From Blasia pusilla (Eukaryota; Marchantiophyta; Marchantiopsida; Blasiales), in assembly GCA_050084515.1 (NCBI GenBank), contig CM114271.1, positions 39,494,001 to 39,558,000 of the forward strand: a stretch of DNA of 64,000 bases. The letters are read 5' to 3'. The translations under genes and the position numbers were made by a program. How positions within the stretch are numbered: the stretch's first letter is position 1; each line of letters begins with the position of its first letter. A model generated the notes under the pieces. It was not told the DNA's origin and did not search any database. It saw only the letters and a program-made list of their open reading frames with translations. Below are positions 50,293 to 59,720 of this stretch, one piece after another.

Positions 50293-51420
50293 ATGTGCCA
50301 CTTTGGAGTTCAGCGGTGCACTACGGCAGAGGCGTCGCCTAGTGCAGAGGCTTGGTGTGAGGTCGTTATACCTCACGAGGAAGAGGACGCCCACGGCGAA
50401 CTCCTACTACTGGCCCAGATTGGGTTATCCCCTTTGGATACTACACCCATTGTATGGCGATATCCGGAGGGCATTTGTGTGTTAGATCTCTTTGGTGGGA
50501 TTAGCAATGGTTTGGCGGCGATGTGCAGGCGGTATTCTGTCATGGAGATACGTGTATGTGGAGCAAGATGAGACGGCCGAGAGTCTCATCCCGACATATT
50601 GGTCGATTGATGCGGAGATATCTGAGTTGTTGCCGCCATCGCTATTTGTGGGTACTGGCGTGCTTTACCATCACACATTGCATTGTTAGAAGCGCAGGAC
50701 CTTGAGAGGGTTGGTCTGTGGATTTGGTGATTTTTGGATGGCCATGTCGTGAGTCATACAAGTCTTTGGTCGTGGTGAGGGATTACATGACCCTAGGTCT
50801 CGATTGTTTTGGGAGATGTTACGGGTGTTACGACATCTTTAGGTTCATCAGGCACGTGCTCTAGCTTACATTCTGGAGAATGTTCCATTGTTGGGTGACA
50901 CTCGGACCCGGATAATGGCGAGTGTTCATGAGGTGCGGTCTTGGATTGGACCAGCGGTGTTGTTGGATGCAGCACGAGTTGGCTCGCGTGCACATCGTCC
51001 ACGCTTGTGGTGGACAAACTTGTTGCCTAGGGAGGTTCTACGTCGAGCATATGATGCAGTGCAGCGGGATCCTCGCCTTACAATGGATAGTATCTTGGAT
51101 ACTGGGCGACTTTCTCAAGTGGTGAGGGTTATTGATCGGTCACCCATGGCAGTGGTGAACCATGTGGGCCAGCCTAGGATGGCACTACCCACATTTGTGA
51201 GTTTTCAGCGTCACATGCCTCGAGGAAGGTGGTCCGGGGCTTGTATGGGGATTCTCATGTGCGGGGATTGGTGGAGCCTAACGCTGATGAGAGAGAGCGT
51301 GCGATGGGATTTACTACTGGTGTGACAGCGGTTGCTTCTATTTCTAAGGCTTCATGACTTCATGTGTTGGGTCAAGCCATGGACCTGAATTTTTTGACTT
51401 GGATTTTGAGTCTTGGTATG
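50293..51420 (+). pseudogene. Cytosine-C5 DNA methyltransferase domain (DNMT3-like) within the gypsy element
   Basis: Motifs appear in canonical order across three frames: I, VLDLFGGI (50479-50502, SAM binding); II, RYVYVEQDE (50546-50572); IV, VDLVIFGWPCRE with the catalytic Cys codon at 50745-50747; a GLHDPRSRLFWEMLRVLR block near 50.79 kb; VI, ENVP (50876-50887); VIII, AHRPRLWWTN (50990-51019, like the AHRARYFWGN block of DNMT3); IX, ADERERAMGF (51283-51312); X, VLGQAMDLNFLTWIL (51364-51408). The short gap between VIII and IX fits a small target-recognition region. The order rules out plant DRM enzymes, whose motifs are permuted. The enzyme would methylate cytosine in DNA. Here at least five frameshifts and a TGA near 51349 inactivate it. 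Flanking gag and RT in the same orientation show that it belongs to the retroelement. The family assignment beyond C5-MTase is tentative. Confidence 0.88.
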
Positions 51421-51879
51421 GCCGAGCAGCGTCGACTTCGGACTATGTCTGTGGGTCTTCCACCCCTTGTAATGAGCTCGATGGCTACTGGGGACGGTAG
51501 AGGCATCGGGAAGCGAGGAGAGTAGTATTTTGCATCCTTGGAGTAAATGGGATGTAATGGTTGGGCATGTGGAGTTGGTTGCTCATCTTTGGTGGAGGAG
51601 TTATTTGCTCGGATGATGGTGTAGCTAAGGGTGTATCATCTTGTGAGGGGGTTGCGAGCGACCAATGGCATAAATCCTCTTCCTCTAGTATGCTAGTGGA
51701 GGAGACTTGGGAGCCATTACTTGGGCCCAAGCTTACGGGAGGTGAGAAACGACGCTGACACGGTTCCTACGTGCTTATAGGAGTTGTTTTGCCTTTAGCA
51801 TGAAGGAGTTGGGTTCTCTGGTTGGACCCGGTATAATGGATTGATTTGGCTAGTGATACGCCAATCTTCCGTCGTCCCT

Positions 51880-52643
51880 ACCAATATAGTGATATGGAGA
51901 GGGACCTGATTCAGAGTAGGACGTTGGACCTTTGGAGGCTGGATTAGTGGAGTTGTCGCATGGAGAGTATGCATCGCCCTTTGTCATGCTCGCTAAAAAG
52001 GATATGCATGGCAACTACACGGATAGGCGGATGTGTGGAGATTACCGCCCTATCAATCGGCAAACCAAGGCCGATAGGTATGCCATGTCTACACCGAGGA
52101 GATCTTTGATGTGGTGGGACAGCAAAGATTTTCAGATACTTTGGATCTTGGCAGGATACCATCAATTGCCGATTCAGAGAGTGACAAGGCCAAGACAAAG
52201 ATTTTGGGGTGTCAACTCTCATGGCAAGGATTGTTTGTACCGGTGGAAATTCTTACCCTTTGGGTTGAAGAATGCACCTGCCGAGTTTCAAAGAGTGATG
52301 GGCGGGATCCTAGCGAGGGTTGGATTTTGTTCGGTGTTACATTGATGATATCTTGGTGTTGAGAACACGGTGGAGGAGCATCGATACATTTGCAGATGGT
52401 GTTTGAGTGGTTGAAAGCTCATGGTCTACGTTTGCATCCGGAAAGTGTAAGTTCTTCCATGAGGATGTTGAGTACTTGGGTCATGTGATCTATCCAGGTG
52501 GTTTGGGAGTTCAAAGCAAGCAAAGGTGGAGGCTATTGCACTTATTCCGTCCGGTAGATGTGAGTAGAGTTCGAGCATTCATAGGATTGGCGAACTACTA
52601 TCGGAGGTATGTGAAGGATTTAGTGCTATGGCAAAGCCTTTGA
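51880..52643 (+). pseudogene. Gypsy reverse transcriptase
   Basis: The main frame 51932-52345 holds GLVELSHGEYASPFVMLAKK, RMCGDYRPINRQTKADRYAM, KDFQILWILAGYHQLPIQ and KFLPFGLKNAPAEFQRVM. The YIDD catalytic site is at 52338-52349 in a second frame. The thumb region (KCKFFHEDVEYLGHVIYPGG and RAFIGLANYYRRYVKDL) reads at 52407-52643. The usual block order of Ty3/gypsy RT is complete, but at least two frameshifts separate the parts. Confidence 0.93.
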
Positions 52644-52739
52644 ACCAATTGCTGAAATCAGATCAAGAGTGGCATCGGGAGATGATCAGAGAGAGCTTTG
52701 GGGAGCTTAAGGCCAGTTGGTGGCGGCGCCTATCTTGAG

Positions 52740-53125
52740 GAGACCTATCGAGGGCGCCCATTTCGATTACACTCGATTGGAGTAGGTTGGGACTTGGAGC
52801 GGTGTTGACACAACATGATGATGAGCACATGGAGTTTGTGGTGGCCTATGCAAGTCGTTCGAATAATGCAACGGAGTCGCGCTATAGTTCATATGAGGGA
52901 GAGTGCTTGGCAAGAGTATGGGTTGTGGCACACTTTAGGTGTTACTTGTTTGGCACACGATTTACCCTTGTTATTTCGATCACCACCCGCTCAAGTGGTT
53001 GATGGAGTCGGACAAGCTTACGGGGAAGCTTGCACGGTGGGCTCTTATCTTACAAGAGTATGACTTCCGGGTGGTACATAGACCTGGAGTTGCCAACCTT
53101 GATCTTCGATGGGTTGAGTAGGAAC
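52740..53125 (+). pseudogene. Gypsy RNase H
   Basis: GLGAVLTQHDDEHMEFVVAY followed by SRYSSYEGECLARVW and HFRCYLFGTRF (52787-53002), then WLMESDKLTGKLARWALILQ (from about 52995) in another frame, the conserved end of Ty3-type RNase H. It degrades the RNA strand during reverse transcription. Confidence 0.9.
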
Positions 53126-53345
53126 CCATGTACTAGCCAAGAGGATATAAGCGGGGCTAGATGGCATGGCGAGGTTGATGAGGAGATGGTGCCAGGTTGG
53201 CATGCATCCGCCTTTTATGTTGGTTAGGGTGGACTCTAGTATGGAGGACCACATGATATCTTACTCTAGTCGAGGGTAGATGGCGGCCTTGGATCCTTAG
53301 GTTGGAGATGGTTATACGGATCAGCGTGATATTCATGATGATGCG

Positions 53346-54480
53346 TTGGTGTTGGAGTTCCTACGGACCAGTAGGGTGCCAGGCATAGTGAGTGCCAAGG
53401 AGCGAGACCGTGTTCTTCAACGTGCTAAGAGGTATCGATTGGAGGGAACACATATTCTCCGCATGTGGGAGGATGGTAGAGTACGAGTAGTGCCACATTT
53501 GGCTCAGAGAGAGCGCATTGTGCGACATGCCCATGAGGAGTTGGAACATTTTGGGGTAAAGCGTACGTATAGCTTACTCCTTGGCCAGTATTGGTGGCGT
53601 GGCATGCATACTCAGTCAGCAGATTGGTGTCACGTTGTATGGTTTGTGACCGGGTGAGGGCATCATTTAATGCCCCTACACCACAATTACACCCCTTGCC
53701 TATTATAGGGTTGGGTTACCGTTGGAGTGTGGACTTTGCGGGACCGTTACCATTGACTGTACGACATCATCGATATGTGTTGGTGATGGTGGAGCACTTC
53801 TCCAAGTGGATTGAGTTGGTGGCATTACCGGACAAGGCAAGTGAGGGAACGGCGTATGCGTTTCTGGATAGAGTGCTTAGTCATTTTGGTGCACCGGTGA
53901 AGTCTTGACCGACCAGGGTACAAAGTTTCAGGGTGAGTTTCGTCTTGTGTGATAAGGCATTGATTGATCATCGGACCACGTCTTGAGATCATCCCAGGCG
54001 GATGGTTTGGGTGGCGTGTGGTTCGAGGCGGTGAAGAGGGCATTGCGCAAGTATGGCCTCTGAAGGGACATCTTGGAGACTAGGATATTCGATTTGCCAT
54101 GGTTAGCCATAGGGTATAGGTTCGATCGCCAAGCATCCTTGGCTTCCTTCTCACCTTATTTTTCATTATACGGCGAGATCCGGACTTGCCAAAGCAATTT
54201 GTCGGGAGTCTAGTGAGGTGGTGGACCTTGATGACCCCAGAGATGTGGATGAGGGTGTGTTCTCTCGTAGGCGGAGCTCTTTCGGAGAGTTATGCCAATG
54301 GCCTTTGAGAATCTTGCCATTGCTCAACACAGGGATACGTTGCGGTATGCAACCATTCGGGTGGAGGTTATCGACCATCGATTCAGAGGTTCCATGTGGG
54401 GACTATGTCTATTTATTTGCGCAGATTGCCCCGACAATGTTGGATGTGACGGCAGCCGCACTATTTTACGAAAGTGCGTG
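53346..54480 (+). pseudogene. Gypsy integrase
   Basis: The zinc-binding HHCC region spans 53346-53690 (HAHEELEHFGVKRTYSLLLG, then CMVCDRVRASF in a second frame). The catalytic core has WSVDFAGPLPLTVRHHRYVL and FSKWIELVALPDKASEGTAY (53591-53908), then TDQGTKFQGEF near 53.91 kb after a TGA, and an HPQADGL-like block with VKRALRKYGL near 54.0-54.06 kb. A basic C-terminal segment with DYVYLRRLPRTM- and DGVIWKDHVRNCAPCHLP-like text leads into the PHD finger. Frames change at least four times. Confidence 0.9.
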
Positions 54481-54549
54481 AGGTGTTAGCTTCGGAGTTC
54501 TCATGTTGGAGGGTCGTGATGGAGTTATTTGGAAGGACCATGTGCGTAA

Positions 54550-54769
54550 TTGTGCGCCATGTCATCTTCCAAATGTGGATGGTGTCTTGTTGATCCAAGC
54601 TTAGCCATGATACGTGCTAGCTTGAGGTGCATGTTGTGTGGGTCTGCGGGTAACGCGGCCCGTATGTTGGTGTGTGATCGGTGTTCTAGGGGTTGGCACA
54701 TGATGTGTTTGACTCCACGTTTGGATGTTGTTCCTCTTTGGAAGGTGGGTTTGTCCTCGATGTACTTAG
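54550..54769 (+). pseudogene. PHD finger at the C-terminus of gypsy Pol
   Basis: CMLCGSAGNAARMLVCDRC, then SRGWHMMCLTPRLDVVP, give the C4-H-C part of a PHD finger in one frame. One base out of frame, GRWVCPRCT and a TAG at 54767-54769 supply the final W-x-C-x2-C, so the original protein ended directly after the last zinc ligand. PHD fingers read histone H3 tails, often unmodified or trimethylated Lys4. In Ty3/gypsy elements the usual C-terminal reader is a chromodomain, so this is an unusual replacement. Confidence in the fold is high because all eight ligands and the conserved Trp are present. Confidence 0.87.
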
Positions 54770-54938
54770 GAGAAGTAGATGACTTGATCTTTGCATGATA
54801 TGGATTACAGATGTGCGACTAATGATGGGGCAACCTAGCACCCGGCCTTCGATTCGGGCACCCAAGAAGGTGTATAGCATGTAGTAGATGTATAGGCTAC
54901 CGGGAGTTAGAGGACCTAACCGCTTGATTAGGGGGCGA

Positions 54939-55033
54939 GTTGTGGTACACTTGCGTTTGTGGATACTCGTCTATGTTATGTATGTATGTGAGTATGGTAT
55001 GTCGATGTATGTTGTATGACGATGGGGATTCGT
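54939..55033 (+). repeat. Pre-LTR segment, copy 1
   Basis: About 95 bp (GTTGTGGTACACTTGCG...GATGGGGATTCG) immediately 5' of the 3' LTR. A near-identical copy follows the LTR at 55418-55513. Confidence 0.85.
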
Positions 55034-55044
55034 GACGGACAATT

Positions 55045-55416
55045 TGTCATGACCATACGGATTATGTCGAGAGTATAGTCTTTGGTAGAGGCCATTCCTT
55101 ATGTAGGACCGTAGTGGCTTGGTAGAGATGCGGTTCCATACATAGGGTTGGGGGTTACTCACTTGGGGGTGACTTTCCCAGTAGGGCTACCAACCGCTCT
55201 TAGGTTGGAGGATATAAGGTGGCTTGCCCTCAAAGAACAGTCAGTTCTTTGAGTTGAGCCTGTTGCGTTGGGAGTTAGCCTTGGTAGTGAGTAGAGCTCT
55301 TGGCTATGGTGTTTCCCGCAAGCTTCGACCTAGATTTTCCCATCGTGGAGTGGGTTTGGCTCGATTGTATGTGATTGTAAACGTGTTTTATGACAGTAGG
55401 TCTTTCACGGATTTCA
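55045..55416 (+). repeat. 3' LTR of gypsy element
   Basis: 372 bp. Matches the 5' LTR except for a few substitutions and an extra 55 bp (about 55167-55221) that contains GATATAAGG (55211-55219), a plausible TATA box. Confidence 0.88.
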
Positions 55417-55417
55417 G

Positions 55418-55513
55418 TTGTGGTACACTTGCGTTTGTGGATACTCTCGTCTGTGTTATGTATGTATGTGAGTATGGTATGTCAGCGATGTATATTGTAT
55501 GACGATGGGGATT
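55418..55513 (+). repeat. Pre-LTR segment, copy 2 (beyond the 3' LTR)
   Basis: Repeats 54939-55033 with small differences. Its position outside the LTR is not expected of a canonical insertion. Confidence 0.85.
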
Positions 55514-55549
55514 CGCACGACATGCACCGTTGGAAGATTGACCGAATCT

Positions 55550-56415
55550 AAACTTCTATTGAGATGATTCCGTGTGTCTCCAAGATGTACAGAACCTTAG
55601 AGAAGATATAGCAATGGAATCTTGGCTTCGACATTCAAATGAAAATCAGAGCATTGCAAATTATGTGCAATTATACCTAGAGGAAGTGTTCTTTTACCAG
55701 GCTTACAAAAGCAAGGAGTGTCAATTCATATTAGGATTCTGGTTTGAATGGATATGCTTGATGTTAGTTGAGCATGGAAATGGGAACATAATTTGCATGG
55801 ACTCGACATTTGGGACAAACAAGAACAAGGTAAATTCTGCAGGACCTCTCTATGGATCATAGGGGGTGGTCAGGGAGGGAATGTGTTACAATATTGAAGT
55901 CGCAATGTTGTTGATAATTATATCTGGAAATTTGGTACTGTCAATGTCTAATGTTGCAATTGTATTGTGCGTTAAGTTTCCGTTGTGCACCGTCATGGTA
56001 TATGATAAGTTCCACAAAGGGATCCCTGTAGCTAGGGTTTTGAAAAACTCATGCAAAGAGGTGGACATCGCCAATTAAGTGGTTAGAAGAAGGTTGCAAT
56101 TAGTGGGCATAAACAGTCATGCAATGAATGGAACCTGGAGTTGGATGTTCCATCAGTGCCAAGTTGCATAATGACAGACTACTCATTGGCAGAAATAAAT
56201 GCACTCATGTGAGTAAGCTCTGCAGTTTCCACTTGTGAGTATGATGATACATGATGCCTTACTAGACTTTGTAATTGTGTGTGGTTTGCAAAATTTGACA
56301 CAATGTGCATTCTGCCGTGAGCAAGCAAGTATTTAACAAAATCTCGATCATCCTCTACTTGTGGCATGTCCGCCACGATTGGCACAAGCATTTAAGAACA
56401 AAAATCTTGGATTAC
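55550..56415 (+). pseudogene. MULE (Mutator-like) transposase fragment
   Basis: Blocks in order: DVQNLREDIAMESWLRHSNE and YVQLYLEEVFFYQ (55572-55700), the catalytic-core start NIICMDSTFGTNKNKV (about 55790-55830), VMVYDKFHKGIPVARVL (about 55995-56045), VPSVPSCIMTDYSLAEINAL (about 56145-56205) and a LYLWHVRHDWHKHLRTKI block (about 56355-56405). The DSTFGTN, GIPVA, MTD..LAEI and LWHVR order is typical of MULE/FAR1-like transposases. Stops and frame changes separate the blocks. The N-terminal zinc finger and C-terminal SWIM region were not found. Confidence 0.75.
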
Positions 56416-58119
56416 GCATAACGATGTGAGATTAGCACAAGGTTGGGAAAGATCATGTACACAAAGCCAACTTCGAATGAAGTACTTTCTCATGGCCGGG
56501 ATGTGGGCATGGCTCCATTGGCTTCAACATTAAAATCCTTGGAGGCTCTCTATGTTGACTTCTCTTCGAGACAAACTTTCTGCACTCTTCCCTCCAATAT
56601 ATTTGGAACTGACATTCATTTGCATTGCCTTGGGCATAATGCAAAAGCGTTTAACTATGTATTTCGTGGTGGCTTCCATGGTTGCATGTGGACAAAGTCC
56701 GTGTCCGTGCATCACTCTTGAAAGGGCGATGTATTCCATATAGCAATTTCAATATTCCATCATCGACAATGGCATTGGTGAAAAGACAATCAACGGCAGG
56801 AATTATATATGACGTCTATAATTAGAATACTCTACATGTGATTGCTCTTGGAGTTCGAAGGGAAACATATGTAAACATCAGCTTTCATGACTAGAAAAAT
56901 AGGAAATGGTGATGTTGGACAAATACAAAACCCTGGTGTTGGACAAAAAATTATCACAAGCCATGGCAGCATGGTGAGCAATTGGCCGGAAAATTGTACA
57001 TAGGTCGTGCAAGTCCTTTGCAGAATACAATAGCATCTTAGTCGCTTGTCATGACCCCTTCTGAGTGCTTCGATATTCTTGGACACAGCGACAAGTTCAG
57101 ATACAGGTTCCTTTTCAAGAATGGAAGTAACATCGTCTCCTTTAGAGGCTACGACATCAAACAACGCTAGGTCTTGTGTGACACGGACTGTACATAAGAG
57201 GGTGTTGTATAGATTAGAGATCTAGATACATAAATTCCTATGATAGTAACCATCGTTCTCGGCGCTCTACACCAAAAAAATATCACCTTCCCGAGGATCA
57301 AGGCAATATGTTCCTTTTTTCCAAGCTATGTAGTTCTCGTAGTCTGCGGGGAGTTTAAATGGACGCTTACGACGAAAGTTCGTCCGAGTTGAATGGATTC
57401 CTGAACTGTCAGAGTTCGCATTCTTAAGTTTGTCCATCGGTGTCACTTCACTAGGCGCTTGGTCCATCGTAGGGCGCACAAGGGATATAGAACACCACAT
57501 AAATACAATTAATAACCCAAAACACATAATCCGAACAAGGAGGTAACCTCAACTATCAACTACTCCGAGGTGAAGATATGGTGTGAAGAATGAGGCAACA
57601 ATCTGAGATACGAAACATACAAAGCGCAAGGACATAGAAGGAGATGAAAACAGACAAAACGAAGCACAAATAAACCAAACTAAACTGCATCTAAACGAAC
57701 CTCTGCCAGCGTTCCTCCGCTCGTCCCACCGCTCCACCTCGCGTAGCTCGGATAAACAGCAAGAGACGACGAGGAAACTCACGCTAGAATCACTCCACCT
57801 CGACCATCCCGCAACTTGGATAAACAAGGAATGGATATACCGCAGGAAACAAAGATGAAATGGCCAAAACGGAGCAAATGGGCCTTCGAACTGCCTATAA
57901 AAAGTCAAGGCGTCTTTTAGGCATCCCGCCTAAAACAGGAAAAATTAGGCCGGACCGCAAAAATGCCCGCATTTCATATTCAAAAGCCTCCATGATGCCG
58001 CGGTTGGCATGACCATGTACTATCCCAGGCTATGGCATCATATGCCCGCCATCCCATTCTAAGACCATTCTATGATTCCATGATTGCATCATGGCGACGG
58101 CCATCGGTCCATGGAGAAT

Positions 58120-58152
58120 GCCATGGTTCTGCATCGCATGCAGGACCATGGC
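58120..58152. repeat. 15-bp imperfect hairpin
   Basis: 58120-58134 pairs with 58138-58152 with one mismatch around a 3-nt loop. Confidence 0.7.
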
Positions 58153-58196
58153 GTATTCAACCATGGTTCTGCGTTGCATCGGGACCAGGAATCCGT

Positions 58197-58320
58197 AAGG
58201 ATGGAGAGGATATCCGTCACTGGACGGAGCTATCCCGGGCTGGACACCCGAACCCGTTTGCGCAAGGATGGAGAGGATATGCGTCACTAGACGGAGCTAT
58301 CCAGGGCTGGACACCCGAAC
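58197..58320. repeat. 67-bp tandem duplication
   Basis: AAGGATGGAGAGGATAT and the following sequence recur with 67-bp spacing. The unit includes a 24-bp stretch (58245-58268) that occurs again at 62621-62644, on the other side of hAT copy 3. Confidence 0.8.
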
Positions 58321-58846
58321 AATGAACGGGGAGATCCGGGGTTGTGAGTAATGCGAAGGGTCCGAGGGGCCCTTCGGTGGGGTGGAGACCCCACCGCATG
58401 CAAACCAGGCCTCATTCGTGGCCTTTCACTTCCGACTCCCATGACCCAAGTGACTCCAAAGTGTTGCAGCGTTGCTGTTCCATGCCCAAGCTCTGGTTCT
58501 CTATCATTCTCATTTTCGTTTCCTGTGCGACTTCGGAGTCTCGACGCCTCATTTTCGATTCCTGTGCGACTTGAGTCTCTACGCCTCATTTCTTGACTAT
58601 ACTATTCAGTTTGGACTCAGGGTGACGAGCTCTGCTGAAGCTTTTTTTCTCATTTTCTCGGATTGAGGAGTCTCTCGAGCTTGCCTCATGCTCGAAGTGT
58701 TGAGCATGCTTACTCTCGTGGAGCCCAGACAATGGAGTCCATAGACTCGGGCATCCAGCTTGTCTTTGTTGTCTACATTTTGCTTTAGTCTAGGGTCGTG
58801 CCACTTTTGTCTTTCATTGTATTGCCGATGATTTTCTCAAGTAGAG

Positions 58847-59220
58847 GGACTTCTGTCTTGCAGGGATGCTCATCTTTGTGCTCTTTGTTTCATTTTTCTT
58901 GCATTGTGGCTACTACTCTCTTGCGGCTTTCTCCTCGAGTCTCGTTTGTAGCTTTTGGCTTGCTGTCACTACGGTCCCTCTGTCCCTATCCCACGCGGGA
59001 TTCTGTTGCTTTCATCTTTAGATTCTCGCGTTTGGGGACTTCGGTTTTGCAGGGAGGCTCATTTTCCTGCTCTTCGCTTTGTGTATCTTGCATTGTGTGG
59101 CTACTATCGTCCGGCAACTATCTTGCATTGTGCATATTTTTACTCGAGTCTCTTTTGCAGCTTCTGTCTTTTGTTGTAATTGCGTCCCTCTCCCATACGG
59201 TCACCGCGTTTGTCACTGTC
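58847..59220. repeat. ~189-bp imperfect tandem repeat
   Basis: GGACTTCTGTCTTGCAGGGA near 58847 and GGACTTCGGTTTTGCAGGGA near 59036 head two imperfect copies sharing CTTGCATTGTG and GCTACTA blocks. It lies 5' of hAT copy 3. Confidence 0.65.
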
Positions 59221-59677
59221 CGTGTATCAGGTCCGTATCAGGTTGGTTTGATTCACTTCATTTTTCTCATCGTCTCTATCTTGCAGATGTGCGATCACAC
59301 AATGGCATCTCTATCTTGCCGCCAACTGCTCATGCGTCTCTATCTGGCTGCCGAGTGCTCATGATCGTAACATTGCTGCCACATTCTCAAGTAGAACTTG
59401 CGATGGCAATTACTCAGCTTTGAGTGTGGCACTTCAGCCGCACCTTTCCCTTGAACCCCTACGGCATCCGATCTTGCAGCTTTTGCTGCTCTGGTCTATG
59501 CCTCACAAGAGCCTGGGTTCCAAGCTTCTGAAATTTCCATGTGTTAGTCCGAAGCTCCTGATGAAATTTCCTTGTGTTAGTCCGAAGCTTCTGATTTACT
59601 TGTATTAAACTCAATTCCCCTCTGGTAGTCTTGTGAGTCGCTTTTCTAAGCTAGTAGAAGGAGATTAGAACTCCCTG

Positions 59678-59685
59678 TATATAAG
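59678..59685 (+). promoter_or_regulatory. TATA-like element before hAT copy 3
   Basis: TATATAAG, 22 bp before the ATG at 59707. If used, transcription would begin at or after that ATG and favour the next in-frame ATG at 59727. Alternatively, CTTCATTTTTGTAG just before the ATG could be an intron acceptor. Confidence 0.35.
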
Positions 59686-59693
59686 AACTTCAT

Positions 59694-59720
59694 TTTTGTA
59701 GTTCTCATGGCCAAACGCCA
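59694..59720. repeat. 27-bp inverted repeat, left arm (spans the transposase start)
   Basis: Exact reverse complement of 62258-62284. It covers the last 13 bases before the ATG and the first 14 bases of the hAT copy 3 frame. Confidence 0.9.

Larger units (their letters stand above)
46120..55513 (+). mobile_element. Ty3/gypsy LTR retrotransposon carrying a DNA methyltransferase and a PHD finger
   Basis: LTRs at 46120-46436 and 55045-55416 (TG...CA, about 2% different plus a 55-bp indel). Internal order: leader with antisense 5S-like segment, gag with two zinc knuckles, linker/protease region, cytosine-C5 methyltransferase, RT, RNase H, integrase, PHD finger. RT before integrase defines Ty3/gypsy. 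A copy of the segment that precedes the 3' LTR also follows it (to 55513), so the exact right border is uncertain. The element interrupts a Helitron-like helicase on its left and is followed by a MULE fragment on its right. Many 1-2 nt indels break the coding frames. Confidence 0.93.
56416..59693. other. Region without recognisable gene; 5' flank of hAT copy 3
   Basis: Short frames on both strands (e.g. minus 57267-57527, ending in a KRPFKLPADYENYIAWKKG stretch) match no family I know. It contains tandem repeats at 58197-58320 and 58847-59220 and an imperfect hairpin at 58120-58152. Confidence 0.4.
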
